DNA of 64,000 nt from JAWLGZ01 sp041690635 (GCA_041690635.1 JAWLGZ010000003.1:580903-644902); one strand, 5' to 3'. Positions 50,751-59,255 are shown, numbered from the stretch's first letter. Translations and numbers: made by a program. The notes: generated by a model from the letters alone, not told the origin.

Positions 50751-52595
50751 ATGTCTTCGCGAGAACCCCTGCTCCCCGCCGGTCTCTCCCGGCGCACCTT
50801 CGTCAAGGGATTGGTGGTCGGCGGCGCCCTGGCCGGCGTCGCCTCCTGGACGCGGCCCGGACTGACCCAAGGCCCCGGTGGGAAAAACGCCGCGCCGGTC
50901 CTGCGCGGTACCGAGTTCGATCTGGTGGTGGAGAACGTGCCGGTCAACTTCACCGGGGCGACCCGCATGGCCACGATGATCAACGGGTCGATCCCGGCGC
51001 CGACCCTGCACTGGCGGGAGGGGGACACCGTGACCATCCGGGTCACCAACCGCCTCGACGAACCCACCTCCATCCACTGGCACGGCATCATCCTGCCGGC
51101 GGAGATGGATGGGGTGCCCGGGCTCAGCTTCGCCGGGATTCCGCCCGGAGAGACCTTCACCTACCGCTTCACCCTGGAGCAGAGCGGCACCTACTGGTAC
51201 CACTCCCACTCCGGTTTTCAGGAGCAGACCGGGATGTACGGGGCGATCATCGTCGACCCGGCGGACGACGACATTCGCGCCGACCGCGACTACGTGATCC
51301 AGCTCTCCGACTGGACCGACGAAGACCCGATGGCGGTCATGGCCAAACTGAAGAAGGAGGGGCACTACTACAACTTCAACCAGCCGACCCTGGGTGACTT
51401 CTTCCGCGACGTCTCCACCCTCGGCCTCGGTGCCGCCATCGACAAGCGGCGCATGTGGGGAGAGATGCGCATGAGTCCCACCGATCTCGCCGACATCACC
51501 GCCCACACTTACACCTACCTGATGAACGGCACCACCCCGGCCGGTAACTGGACCGGTCTGATGAGTCCGGGCGAACGGGTGCGGCTGCGGTTCATCAACG
51601 GCGGCGCCGGCACCCTGTTCGACGTCCGCATTCCGGGTCTGCCGATGACGGTGGTACAGACCGACGGCCAGAACGTGGAGCCGGTGACGGTGGACGAATT
51701 CCGCTTCGGACCCGGCGAAACCTACGATGTGTTGGTGACCCCACAGGAGGAGGCCTACACCCTGTTTGCCCAGTCGATCGATCGCGGCGGTTATGCCCGC
51801 GGTACGCTGGCGGCCCGTGCGGGACTCGCCGCCGACGTGCCGCAGCCCGACCCGCCCGAGTGGCTCGCCATGACCGACATGATGGGTGAGATGGATCACG
51901 CCGCAATGGGCCACGGTGCCATGGATCATGGCGCTGTGAAACAGGGTGCGCACGACAGCATGGGCGGTATGGACCACGGCGGGATGGATCACGGCAGTAT
52001 GGCCGGAATGGATCACGGCAGCATGGATCACAGTGGCATGGACCATGGCGCGCCGGGCCTGGCCAAGCCCAACCGCACGGTTCGCCACGCCCGCACCGAA
52101 TACGGGCCCAGCGTCGACATGCGGGTGGATACGCCGCGGGTCAATCTCGATGACCCCGGGATCGGCCTGCGCAACAACGGGCGGCGGGTGCTCACCTATG
52201 CCGACCTTCGCACAGCTGGCGGGCCGATGGACCCGCGCGGGCCGGAGCGGGAGATCGAGCTGCATCTGACCGGCAACATGGAACGCTACACCTGGTCGTT
52301 CGACGGTCTGGAGTTTGGCAAGTCGACGCCGCTCCATTTCCGTTTCGGCGAACGCCTGCGGGTGATCCTGCACAACGACACCATGATGACCCACCCCATG
52401 CACCTGCACGGCATGTGGAGCGAACTGGAGACCCCCAACGGCCGCTTCCAGGTGCGTAAACACACCATCAGCGTGCAGCCGGCGCAGCGCATCAGTTTCC
52501 TGGTCACCGCGGATGCACCGGGCCGCTGGGCGTGGCACTGCCACCTCATGCACCACATGGATGCGGGCATGTTCCGCGTGGTGGTGGTGGCATGA
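50751..52595 (+). CDS. copA: Copper resistance multicopper oxidase
   Basis: 614-residue periplasmic multicopper oxidase of the CopA/PcoA type. Twin-arginine signal SRRTFVKGLVVGGALAGVA at 13-31. Copper ligand motifs: HWHGIILP (109-116), YWYHSHSG (148-155), HPMHLHGMW (about 547) and WHCHLMHHMDAGMF (about 593). A methionine/histidine-rich insertion (about 380-436) has several MDHG/MDHS repeats likely binding extra copper. The start follows GAGGAGCACCCC. First gene of the copper operon; copB ATG overlaps or closely follows. Cuprous oxidation and sequestration is family knowledge. Regulation probably by the divergent CusRS-like pair. Confidence 0.95.
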   Translation: MSSREPLLPAGLSRRTFVKGLVVGGALAGVASWTRPGLTQGPGGKNAAPVLRGTEFDLVVENVPVNFTGATRMATMINGSIPAPTLHWREGDTVTIRVTNRLDEPTSIHWHGIILPAEMDGVPGLSFAGIPPGETFTYRFTLEQSGTYWYHSHSGFQEQTGMYGAIIVDPADDDIRADRDYVIQLSDWTDEDPMAVMAKLKKEGHYYNFNQPTLGDFFRDVSTLGLGAAIDKRRMWGEMRMSPTDLADITAHTYTYLMNGTTPAGNWTGLMSPGERVRLRFINGGAGTLFDVRIPGLPMTVVQTDGQNVEPVTVDEFRFGPGETYDVLVTPQEEAYTLFAQSIDRGGYARGTLAARAGLAADVPQPDPPEWLAMTDMMGEMDHAAMGHGAMDHGAVKQGAHDSMGGMDHGGMDHGSMAGMDHGSMDHSGMDHGAPGLAKPNRTVRHARTEYGPSVDMRVDTPRVNLDDPGIGLRNNGRRVLTYADLRTAGGPMDPRGPEREIELHLTGNMERYTWSFDGLEFGKSTPLHFRFGERLRVILHNDTMMTHPMHLHGMWSELETPNGRFQVRKHTISVQPAQRISFLVTADAPGRWAWHCHLMHHMDAGMFRVVVVA

Positions 52596-52624
52596 GCGTC
52601 GGCAACCACGGGGGAGCTATGTCG

Positions 52625-53452
52625 ATGAAACGCAATGTAAACAGTCTGGTTGTCGCACTGCTGCTTGGAATCTCCCCTGCCTGGGCACAGGAGACCCTGG
52701 AGCAAGGAAGCATGGATCACGGCGCCATGCAGGGCGGTTCACCGCCGCCCGACGCACGCGATCCGCATGCCTGGTCGGGGGGGCAGGATTTCGGCCCTCT
52801 TCCGCGTATGCGGATGGCCGATGAACACACCTTCGGCTCACTGCTGGTGGATCGGCTGGAATATGTGGAGAGCCGCAACAACAACGCCACGGCTTACGAG
52901 ATCCAGGGCTGGTGGGGGCGTGACTATGACCGCCTCGTACTCAAGGCCGAGGGGGAGATCGAGGGGGGCAGGCTTCACGAGGCGCACACCGAACTCCTGT
53001 GGGGGCATGCCATCGCGGCCTATTGGAATACGCAGCTCGGCGTGCGTCACGACCATGGTGAGGCGCCGGACCGGACCTGGCTGGCCTTCGGTATCGAAGG
53101 GCTTGCGCCCTACCGGTTCAAGGTCGACATCACGGCCTATGTTGGCGAGCAGGGGCGGTCCGCGCTGCGCCTCGGGGCAGAGTATGAGCTGCTGTTCACG
53201 CAGCGGCTGATCCTGCAGCCGCGGGTGGAGGCCAACCTCTACGGCAAACGGGACGAGGCGCGCGACCAGGGCAGCGGTCTGTCGGACGTCACGGCGGGCC
53301 TGCGGCTGCGCTACGAGATTCACCGACAGTTTTCCCCCTACATCGGCGCGGAGTGGAGCGGACTCTACGGCGGGACCGCCGACTTCGCCCGCGCGTCGGG
53401 CGCGCGCACCGATGAGACCCGATGGGTCGCGGGGGTGCGGGCGTGGTTTTGA
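52625..53452 (+). CDS. copB: Copper resistance outer-membrane protein
   Basis: 275 residues. Signal peptide MKRNVNSLVVALLLGISPAWAQ (start at 52625, 9 bases after GGGGGAG); ATG at 52592 or 52619 are possible. The N-terminal MDHGAMQGG motif echoes CopA. The barrel-like remainder matches CopB/PcoB: GPLPRMRMADEHTFGSLLVDRLEYVESRNNN, LVLKAEGEIEGGRLHEAHTELLWGHAI, TWLAFGIEGLAPYRFKVDITAYVGEQGR, ending TRWVAGVRAWF, a typical outer-membrane C-terminal aromatic. Probably traps or exports copper at the outer membrane with CopA. Follows copA by about 29 bp and likely co-transcribed. Confidence 0.93.
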   Translation: MKRNVNSLVVALLLGISPAWAQETLEQGSMDHGAMQGGSPPPDARDPHAWSGGQDFGPLPRMRMADEHTFGSLLVDRLEYVESRNNNATAYEIQGWWGRDYDRLVLKAEGEIEGGRLHEAHTELLWGHAIAAYWNTQLGVRHDHGEAPDRTWLAFGIEGLAPYRFKVDITAYVGEQGRSALRLGAEYELLFTQRLILQPRVEANLYGKRDEARDQGSGLSDVTAGLRLRYEIHRQFSPYIGAEWSGLYGGTADFARASGARTDETRWVAGVRAWF

Positions 53453-53499
53453 CGTTGGGGGCCACGGTCATGGTTGCTACCACGCGGAGGATGTTCAAG

Positions 53500-54006
53500 A
53501 TGATGAAGCGAGCCGTTTTGGTTTTCGTTCTGCTCCCTGCCCTGGCGGTGGCTGCGGAGGATCACGCCCAGGGACACGCCATGCATGGCGATCACGACAT
53601 GGCGGAGATGCACGCCCAGATGCTCGACCCGGCGGCGGGGCGCCCGGGCGACCCGGAGAAGGTAACCCGCACCATCATGGTAACGATGGATGACGCCATG
53701 CGTTTCTCCCCCGATCGGATCACTGTCACCGCGGGTGAGACGGTCCGCTTTTTCCTCAAGAACAGCGGCAAGCTCGATCACGAGATGGTGATCGGTTCAC
53801 TCGACGACCTGAGGTCACATGCCGAAGCGATGCGCACTATGCCCGAGATGGAGTACCACGCCATGCCCAACATGATCAGCCTGCGCCCCGGTCAACGCGG
53901 TGGTCTGGTGTGGCAGTTTGACACCCCTGGGGAGGTCACCTTCGGCTGCGCGGTGCCGGGGCATCTGGAGGCGGGGATGGTTGGGACGGTTGAGGTGGGA
54001 TCGTGA
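53500..54006 (+). CDS. Cupredoxin-domain copper-binding protein
   Basis: 168 residues with signal peptide MMKRAVLVFVLLPALAVAA and histidine-rich mature N-terminus (EDHAQGHAMHGDHDMAEMHAQM). A plastocyanin/azurin-type domain follows with type 1 copper ligands in family order: His in SGKLDHEMV, Cys-x-His-x-Met in FGCAVPGHLEAGMVGTVEV. Methionine-rich MRTMPEMEYHAMPNM lies between. Start at the second ATG with GGAGG 9 bases upstream. Likely a periplasmic copper carrier completing the copA-copB operon; it could be an electron carrier instead. Confidence 0.88.
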   Translation: MMKRAVLVFVLLPALAVAAEDHAQGHAMHGDHDMAEMHAQMLDPAAGRPGDPEKVTRTIMVTMDDAMRFSPDRITVTAGETVRFFLKNSGKLDHEMVIGSLDDLRSHAEAMRTMPEMEYHAMPNMISLRPGQRGGLVWQFDTPGEVTFGCAVPGHLEAGMVGTVEVGS

Positions 54007-54307
54007 GGGTCCGTGGGATGTGATTTGCCGGGCTCGTCCCGTCTCGGGTGCGGTTCGTACTTTTTCGAAGCAGATGACGGTTCCGCCCGTTCTGCGCCTG
54101 TGTTCCTTTTCTTTGCTTGCCCGTAATTACTCACCCCCATCAGCCGGGCGGGAAAGCGACGCGCATCTGCCTTATGGAGGAATGTAGGATGCGGTGAGGA
54201 ACGAACCGCATCGGTCGCGAATGGCCATTCCTGTCCCTCGATCGAGGCGGTTCGCAGGCTCACCGCATCCTACGCGGTTCGTTGGGTCAAGCGCGCGTAA
54301 TTCAACT
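54007..54307. repeat. Intergenic region with copy C of the 90-bp palindrome
   Basis: Copy C lies at 54184-54273 (90 bp, arms GTAGGATGCGG/CCGCATCCTAC), preceded by the same arm as in the copA-upstream element (CAGCCGGGCGGGAAAGCG around 54141-54158, with CCGTAATTACTCACCCCC just left). Copies B and C are inverted with respect to each other and bracket the copA-copB-cupredoxin genes. No gene in this 301-bp gap. Confidence 0.8.
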
Positions 54308-55030
54308 TCACCGCGGGTGCGGAAACCCGAACTCCGTCAGCGCCCTGTCCATCCGTTCGCTCCATGGACCGTTGTTGTTCGGCGGGTGCGCCGGACTCGG
54401 GTGGGGGAGACAGCCGACGGTGATCGCGGGGTCATTGATGAGGATGCGGATGCGCGCCTCGGCGAAGCGGCCGAGGCCGAGGACGAAACGCGGACGCAGC
54501 AGTTCGACAGCCGCGAGGAGCGCGGCGTCGCACGGTCGGTAGAGCCGGCTGCGTTCGGCGGTGTGGAGCTTGTCGGGAGTGCGGTTGCGCCCGCTCTTCT
54601 CCAGGAACAGCAGCGGGCAGTAGTTGAGCACGAAGAACTGCTGGAAAAACCGCTCGGGGGTGGCGAAACGCGCCCGCGCCCAGCCCCAGAAGCGACGGCC
54701 GCTCACCTCCTGCCGGTGGCAGCCGAAGCCCAAAATCGGCCGCTTTGGATGCTCGTGCGGTGGATGGCCCACCGGCCCATTGATACTGAGCCAGTCGCGC
54801 ACCATCCGGACATCGCCGAACGGCACCCCGGTCTGGGCCATGCCCCACGGCCCCGGGTTCATCCCCAGCAGCAGACAGTCGGCGCCCAACGTGCCGTAAC
54901 GTTCAAGATAGGCTCGGTGGGGTTCCCAGGCGTAGGCGAGCGGGTTGTAGACGTGGCTGACCGGCGGGGTGAAGCGCAGCGGAGCGACCTGATCGCGCAG
55001 TTCGGCCGCGATGGCGATCAGCCGTTCCGT
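54308..55030 (-). CDS. SMUG1-type uracil-DNA glycosylase, apparent ACG in place of start
   Basis: Homologous to single-strand-selective monofunctional uracil-DNA glycosylase. Motif 1 GMNPGPWGMAQTGVPFGDV and motif 2 HPSPAHPPNNNGPW are clear, along with FVLNYCPLLFLEKSG and SGRRFWGWAR. From the first ordinary start (TTG at 54889) only 193 residues remain and the conserved N-terminal part is lost. In frame upstream, coding-like sequence continues (ERLIAIAAELRDQVAPLRF, SHVYNPLAYAWEPHRAYLERYG), with no ATG/GTG/TTG. ACG at 55028-55030, preceded by GAGGGG at 7 bases, sits exactly where a start is expected: an ATG-to-ACG change, or weak ACG initiation. The gene is 4 bp after the GGDEF stop; full length would be 240 residues. 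Confidence 0.8.
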   Translation of the reverse strand, partial: TERLIAIAAELRDQVAPLRFTPPVSHVYNPLAYAWEPHRAYLERYGTLGADCLLLGMNPGPWGMAQTGVPFGDVRMVRDWLSINGPVGHPPHEHPKRPILGFGCHRQEVSGRRFWGWARARFATPERFFQQFFVLNYCPLLFLEKSGRNRTPDKLHTAERSRLYRPCDAALLAAVELLRPRFVLGLGRFAEARIRILINDPAITVGCLPHPSPAHPPNNNGPWSERMDRALTEFGFPHPR

Positions 55031-55034
55031 GGTG

Positions 55035-56012
55035 TTACCCCTCTTCGGCGAGGGGCAAGGCGGAGGCCATCGTACCGCAGGCGGCGGCTACCACCCGATC
55101 GCGTCCGGCCTGCTTGGCCTGGTAGAGGAGGGCGTCCGCCGCGGCCACCAGGGCGCGTGCGCTCCCCTGCTCGGAGGGGACGCAGCCGGCCACGCCGAAG
55201 CTGGTGGTGACCCGGTCCGAGGTGGGCGACTTGATGTTGGGGGCCTGGAGGTCGCGAATCGCGGCGCAGATCTGTCCTGCGATGCGGGCCCCCTCCTGAA
55301 CGCTGGTCGCCGGCAGCAGGATGGCGAACTCCTCGCCGCCGTAGCGGGCGGCGATATCGCCGGGGCGGCGCGCCGCCCCCTTGAGTGCCTCGGCCACCTG
55401 AACCAGGCATTGGTCCCCGGCCTGGTGACCGTAGTGGTCGTTGTACGCCTTGAAGTGGTCGATGTCGGCGAGGATCAGTGCGATCTCCACCTGTTCGCGT
55501 CGGGCACGCTGCCACTCCACAGCCAGGCGTTCGTCGAACACGCGGCGGTTGGCCAGTCCGGTCAGGTGATCCTCCCGCGACAGCCGGTGCAGCTCCTCAT
55601 TGGCACGTTCGAGCTGGCCGGAGACCTCGATCAGCGACTGGCGCATGTGCGCGATTCGCTCCATGGCGGTGAGCTTTGCCTTCAACACCAGTTGGCGCGG
55701 CGGCTTGGTCAGGTAGTCGTCACCACCCACTTCGATGCCGCGCACGATATGTTCATCCTCGACCATGGCCGAAAGGAAGATGATCGGCACCCAGTCATCA
55801 CCGGCCAGCTCGCGGATACGGCGCGCCACCGTGTAGCCGTCCATGCCCGGCATCACCACATCGAGCAGCACCAGGTCCGGGTTGTCGGCGAGGTAGCGGG
55901 CGAGCGCCTCCTCGCCGCTGCCGGCGGTGATCACCTCATGCCCCAGATCGCGCACGTGGGCCGTGACGATACGCAGATCGGTGCGGGTGTCGTCCACCAC
56001 CAAGACCTTCAT
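55035..56012 (-). CDS. REC-GGDEF response regulator (diguanylate cyclase)
   Basis: 325 residues: a receiver domain (MKVLVVDDTRTDLRIVTAHV; phospho-Asp in LVLLDVVMPGMDGYTV; K in LTKPPRQLVL) then a GGDEF domain (about 165-325): HLTGLANRRVFDERL, IDHFKAYNDHYGH, RYGGEEF with an RPGD inhibition site. Active c-di-GMP synthase controlled by phosphorylation is expected. Its ATGA overlaps the hybrid kinase stop, and the SMUG1-like gene follows immediately. The kinase with Hpt domain in the same operon is the obvious phosphodonor. Upstream open residues (to 56051) are not REC-like. Confidence 0.93.
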   Translation of the reverse strand: MKVLVVDDTRTDLRIVTAHVRDLGHEVITAGSGEEALARYLADNPDLVLLDVVMPGMDGYTVARRIRELAGDDWVPIIFLSAMVEDEHIVRGIEVGGDDYLTKPPRQLVLKAKLTAMERIAHMRQSLIEVSGQLERANEELHRLSREDHLTGLANRRVFDERLAVEWQRARREQVEIALILADIDHFKAYNDHYGHQAGDQCLVQVAEALKGAARRPGDIAARYGGEEFAILLPATSVQEGARIAGQICAAIRDLQAPNIKSPTSDRVTTSFGVAGCVPSEQGSARALVAAADALLYQAKQAGRDRVVAAACGTMASALPLAEEG

Positions 56013-58705
56013 GAGACCCTCCTCGCCGCCAGGGGAGCGAGTGCTTCGCAAACTGCCTCCAGTTCGGCGCCGGTCTGCGCCAGCAGCCCCTCGCCCTCCC
56101 GCGGCGCGCCCTCCCGCGCCAGCCGTTCCAGTGCCCAGGCATAGGCGGAGAGGGCAGTCGCCCCGATATTGGCGCTGCTCGATTTGAGGCTGTGGGCGGC
56201 ATTGCGAAGGGCATCCGCATCGCCCTGCCCGACCGCATCGGTAATGCGTGCAAAGAGCAGCGGTGCATCCTCCAGGTAGTCCGCGATCAGTTCCGCGAAA
56301 TCGCAGCCGAGCAGTTCGTGTAGCGCGGTCAGGGTTTCACGATCGACCGACTCCGTGTTACCGATGGCGGCGGGCAGATCGCTCTCCGGCAGCCAGCGCT
56401 GGAGCACCCGCTCGAGGTCGGCGGCACCCATCGGTTTGGAGAGATAATCGTCCATCCCCGCCGCCAGACAGCGTTCGCGATCGCCCTGAATTGCGTCGGC
56501 GGTCACCGCCACGATGGGCAGACGTGGTCCACCGGCGGTCGTCTCCCGTTGACGGATGCGGGCGGTCGCCTCCAGGCCGTCGAGCCGCGGCATGTGCAGG
56601 TCCATCAGGACCAGATCGTAGTGAGCCCGATCGAGCGCTTCCAGCGCCTCGAAACCGTCAGCGGCGAGATCCGCCTCCAGACCATAGCGGCGCAGCAGTT
56701 CGAACGCCACCTTCTGGTTGATGCGGTTGTCCTCCGCCAGCAGTACGCGGCCCCGGAAACGGCGCTCGGGGAAGGTGGTCTGGCGCGGCTCCGGCGCCCG
56801 TCCGGAGAGGGTCAGGATGGCGTCATAGAGCCTGGAGCGGCGCACCGGACGGGATACCCGTGCATCGGCGGCCAGGTGCGACGAACGGCCCAGAGGGGCC
56901 AGCGCAATCACCCGTGGCTGCGCTGCGCCGGTTTCCGCCACCAGCTGTTCCGCTCCCGCCACTTCGGCATCGATAATCAGCAGATCGAACGGCGCGCCGC
57001 CGGCGGCCGCCTCGGCCAGCGCCGCACGGGCGGCATCGGCGTCCGCTGTCTCCCGATAATCGAGTCCCCAGTGGGCGAGGCTGGCGGCGAGCACCGCCCG
57101 GCCGGTGGTGCTGGCGTCCACCACCAGTACCTTGAGGCCGAGCCGCTTCGATGGGGCCTCCGCGCGCGGTTCACCGCGGCCGAGGCGTGCGGTGAAGTGG
57201 AAGGTGGCACCTTCATTGGGGGTGCTCTGCACGCTGATTTCGCCCCCCATCAGATCCACCAGCCGCTTGCAGATGGCAAGCCCCAGCCCGGTGCCGCCGA
57301 AGCGGCGGGTGGTGGTGCTGTCCCCCTGGGAGAAGGGCTGGAACAGCTCTGCGGCACGCAGGGGGGACATGCCGATGCCGGTGTCACGCACCTCGAAGCG
57401 CAATACCACCTCCCCGTTCTCCTCGGTCACCGGTTCCACGCTCACAGTCACCTCGCCGCGCTCGGTGAACTTCACCGAGTTGCCGAGCAGGTTGACGAGG
57501 ACCTGCCGCAGGCGGGTGGGATCGCCGCGCAGCCGTGCCGGGATTCGCGCCGGGATCAGGCAGTGAAGCGCCAGGTTCTTTTCGGTCGCCTGGGGGGCGA
57601 CCAGGGCGCAGGCGCTCTCCATCACGTCGCCGATGTCGAACCACTCGGACTCCAGCGTCAGGCGGCCCGCCTCGATCTTGGAGAAGTCGAGGATGTCATT
57701 GATGAGCGCCAGCAGCTGTTGTGCCGAGGTGTGGGCGGTCTCGATGAAGTCGCGCCGCTCCGGGTCGAGCCCGCTGCCGCGTACCAGATCGAGGCTGCCG
57801 AGGATGCCGTGAATCGGCGTGCGGATCTCGTGACTCATGTTGGCCAGGAATTCCGATTTGAGGCGCGATGCCGCCTCCGCCCGCTCCTTGGCCTCGGTCA
57901 GCTCCTCGTTCAGTTCGCGCAGGCGGGCGGTGCGCGCGGCGACTTCGCCCTCCAGCTCCTCCTGATGGAGTTGCAGCTGCATGTCGCGCTGTTCGATCCG
58001 CGTCAGCATCTGGTTGAAGGCGTCCGCCAGCAGCGCCATCTCGTCGCGCCCCTCCACGGCCAGCCGCAGGGAGTAATCCTTGTCGCGGGAGACCCGCTGA
58101 GCGGCATCGATGAGACGGGCCACGGGGCGGGCGATCGGCCCCTGGAGCAGGTGGGCCAGGAAGGCCACGATCATGCCGGAGAAGAGCAGCAGGACCACCA
58201 TGGAGACGATCAGATCGTTGGTGTGCTCGCGCATGTCGGCCAGGTCGTCGCACAACAGGACGGCGCCGATGCGTTCACCGTCCAGGAGCACCGGACGGAC
58301 TACCTGAAGGTGACCTTCGACAAACCGTTCGCCGACGGCAGGGGCGGTCTGCGGATAGGCGATGTCGTCGGGGATGTCCGGGCGCCGGTAGTCGGCAAAC
58401 AGTGCACCCTCCCGGTCATAGGCCACCCCGAGCCCGATGTGCTTCTCCGCGCTCAGGGCGGAGAGCAGCTGGGCGGCGGCACGGGCGTCGGCGAAGGCGA
58501 GTGCAGCGGTGACGTTGTAGGCGATGAGGTCGGCCTGGGCGATGCGGTGCTCGATGCGCCGCTCGTGGGTGGTCCGGTAATCGAGGTAGATGTGCATCGA
58601 GCCGACCAGCAGCAACGCCACACTGCTCGGCAGCAGCGCCAACAGGATCAGTTTGCGGCGCAGAGAGAGGCCGCTGAAAAACTGCCTGATCGCGCGCCTA
58701 ATCAC
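56009..58705 (-). CDS. Hybrid histidine kinase (CHASE8-like, HAMP, two receivers, Hpt)
   Basis: 898 residues. TM1 about 18-40, an extracytoplasmic CHASE8-like sensor (about 45-160: AALAFADARAAAQLLSALSAEKHIGLGVAYDREGALFADY), TM2 about 160-180, HAMP (about 180-245), a coiled coil, HisKA H-box FLANMSHEIRTPIHGILGSL (phospho-His about 292), catalytic domain with NLLGNSVKF, DTGIGMSP and GTGLGLAIC, a degenerate first receiver (LKVLVVDASTTG with LLIIDAEVAG), a canonical second receiver (VLLAEDNRINQ, LMDLHMPRLDGL) and a C-terminal Hpt (AAHSLKSSSANIG). This is the CHASE8 layout of YfiN/TpbB but joined to kinase rather than GGDEF. It overlaps YfiR (upstream) by 8 bp and the REC-GGDEF gene by 4 bp. Confidence 0.92.
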   Translation of the reverse strand: MIRRAIRQFFSGLSLRRKLILLALLPSSVALLLVGSMHIYLDYRTTHERRIEHRIAQADLIAYNVTAALAFADARAAAQLLSALSAEKHIGLGVAYDREGALFADYRRPDIPDDIAYPQTAPAVGERFVEGHLQVVRPVLLDGERIGAVLLCDDLADMREHTNDLIVSMVVLLLFSGMIVAFLAHLLQGPIARPVARLIDAAQRVSRDKDYSLRLAVEGRDEMALLADAFNQMLTRIEQRDMQLQLHQEELEGEVAARTARLRELNEELTEAKERAEAASRLKSEFLANMSHEIRTPIHGILGSLDLVRGSGLDPERRDFIETAHTSAQQLLALINDILDFSKIEAGRLTLESEWFDIGDVMESACALVAPQATEKNLALHCLIPARIPARLRGDPTRLRQVLVNLLGNSVKFTERGEVTVSVEPVTEENGEVVLRFEVRDTGIGMSPLRAAELFQPFSQGDSTTTRRFGGTGLGLAICKRLVDLMGGEISVQSTPNEGATFHFTARLGRGEPRAEAPSKRLGLKVLVVDASTTGRAVLAASLAHWGLDYRETADADAARAALAEAAAGGAPFDLLIIDAEVAGAEQLVAETGAAQPRVIALAPLGRSSHLAADARVSRPVRRSRLYDAILTLSGRAPEPRQTTFPERRFRGRVLLAEDNRINQKVAFELLRRYGLEADLAADGFEALEALDRAHYDLVLMDLHMPRLDGLEATARIRQRETTAGGPRLPIVAVTADAIQGDRERCLAAGMDDYLSKPMGAADLERVLQRWLPESDLPAAIGNTESVDRETLTALHELLGCDFAELIADYLEDAPLLFARITDAVGQGDADALRNAAHSLKSSSANIGATALSAYAWALERLAREGAPREGEGLLAQTGAELEAVCEALAPLAARRVS

Positions 58706-59255
58706 CGCTCACCACCTTGGCCAGACCGAGCAGTCGGGCGTTAAGTTCCAGCCCCGCCCGCCCTGCCGCGTCCAGATTGACGGCAAAACGCAGTTTCTGC
58801 TCCTCGGCATAGAGGCCGATGATGCCCCGGTGGGCGAACGCCTCGTTTTCGCCGATGGTCAGCACCGCTGCATCGCGTACCTGTTCAAGCAGGTGCACGG
58901 CACTCTCTTGTGACCGCTCGGTCACGAACAGGAGATGACAGCGGCGCGGATCGACGATGCGGGTCGCATCCAGCAGGGCGATCATCCGTCCCTGGGCCTG
59001 TTTGGTGCCCAGCGCGGAATCCATGTCGGCAATGAGATAGGGGTCGCCCGCGATACAGAGGTTGATGCGGTCGGCCTCGGGGGGGAGGGCGCTCTCGGGC
59101 CAATGGACGAACTTGCTGAAGTTGTAGAGAAAAGCGAGTTTTATCCCCGTGTCCACCTTCGCCGCCGACTCGGCCCGCGAGCACGGCGCAAGCACAGCCG
59201 CGGCCAGGGCTGTGGCCAGCGCAACGGCGCGCATGAGACGGGGCGGGGTTCGCAT
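58698..59255 (-). CDS. YfiR-family periplasmic protein (DUF4154)
   Basis: 185 residues with signal peptide MRTPPRLMRAVALATALAAAVLAPC (start at 59255, AAGGGA upstream). The mature DUF4154 domain has VDTGIKLAFLYNFSKFVHWPE, LCIAGDPYLIADMDSALG, RCHLLFVTERSQESAVHLLEQV, LTIGENEAFAHRGIIGLYAEEQKLRFAVNLDAAGRAGLELNARLLGLAKVV. In Pseudomonas YfiR is a periplasmic inhibitor of the CHASE8 cyclase YfiN. Here the downstream gene is a CHASE8-like kinase instead, suggesting the same control principle with phosphorelay output. The frame is open 135 codons upstream, but that part is not DUF4154. Confidence 0.93.
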   Translation of the reverse strand: MRTPPRLMRAVALATALAAAVLAPCSRAESAAKVDTGIKLAFLYNFSKFVHWPESALPPEADRINLCIAGDPYLIADMDSALGTKQAQGRMIALLDATRIVDPRRCHLLFVTERSQESAVHLLEQVRDAAVLTIGENEAFAHRGIIGLYAEEQKLRFAVNLDAAGRAGLELNARLLGLAKVVSGD

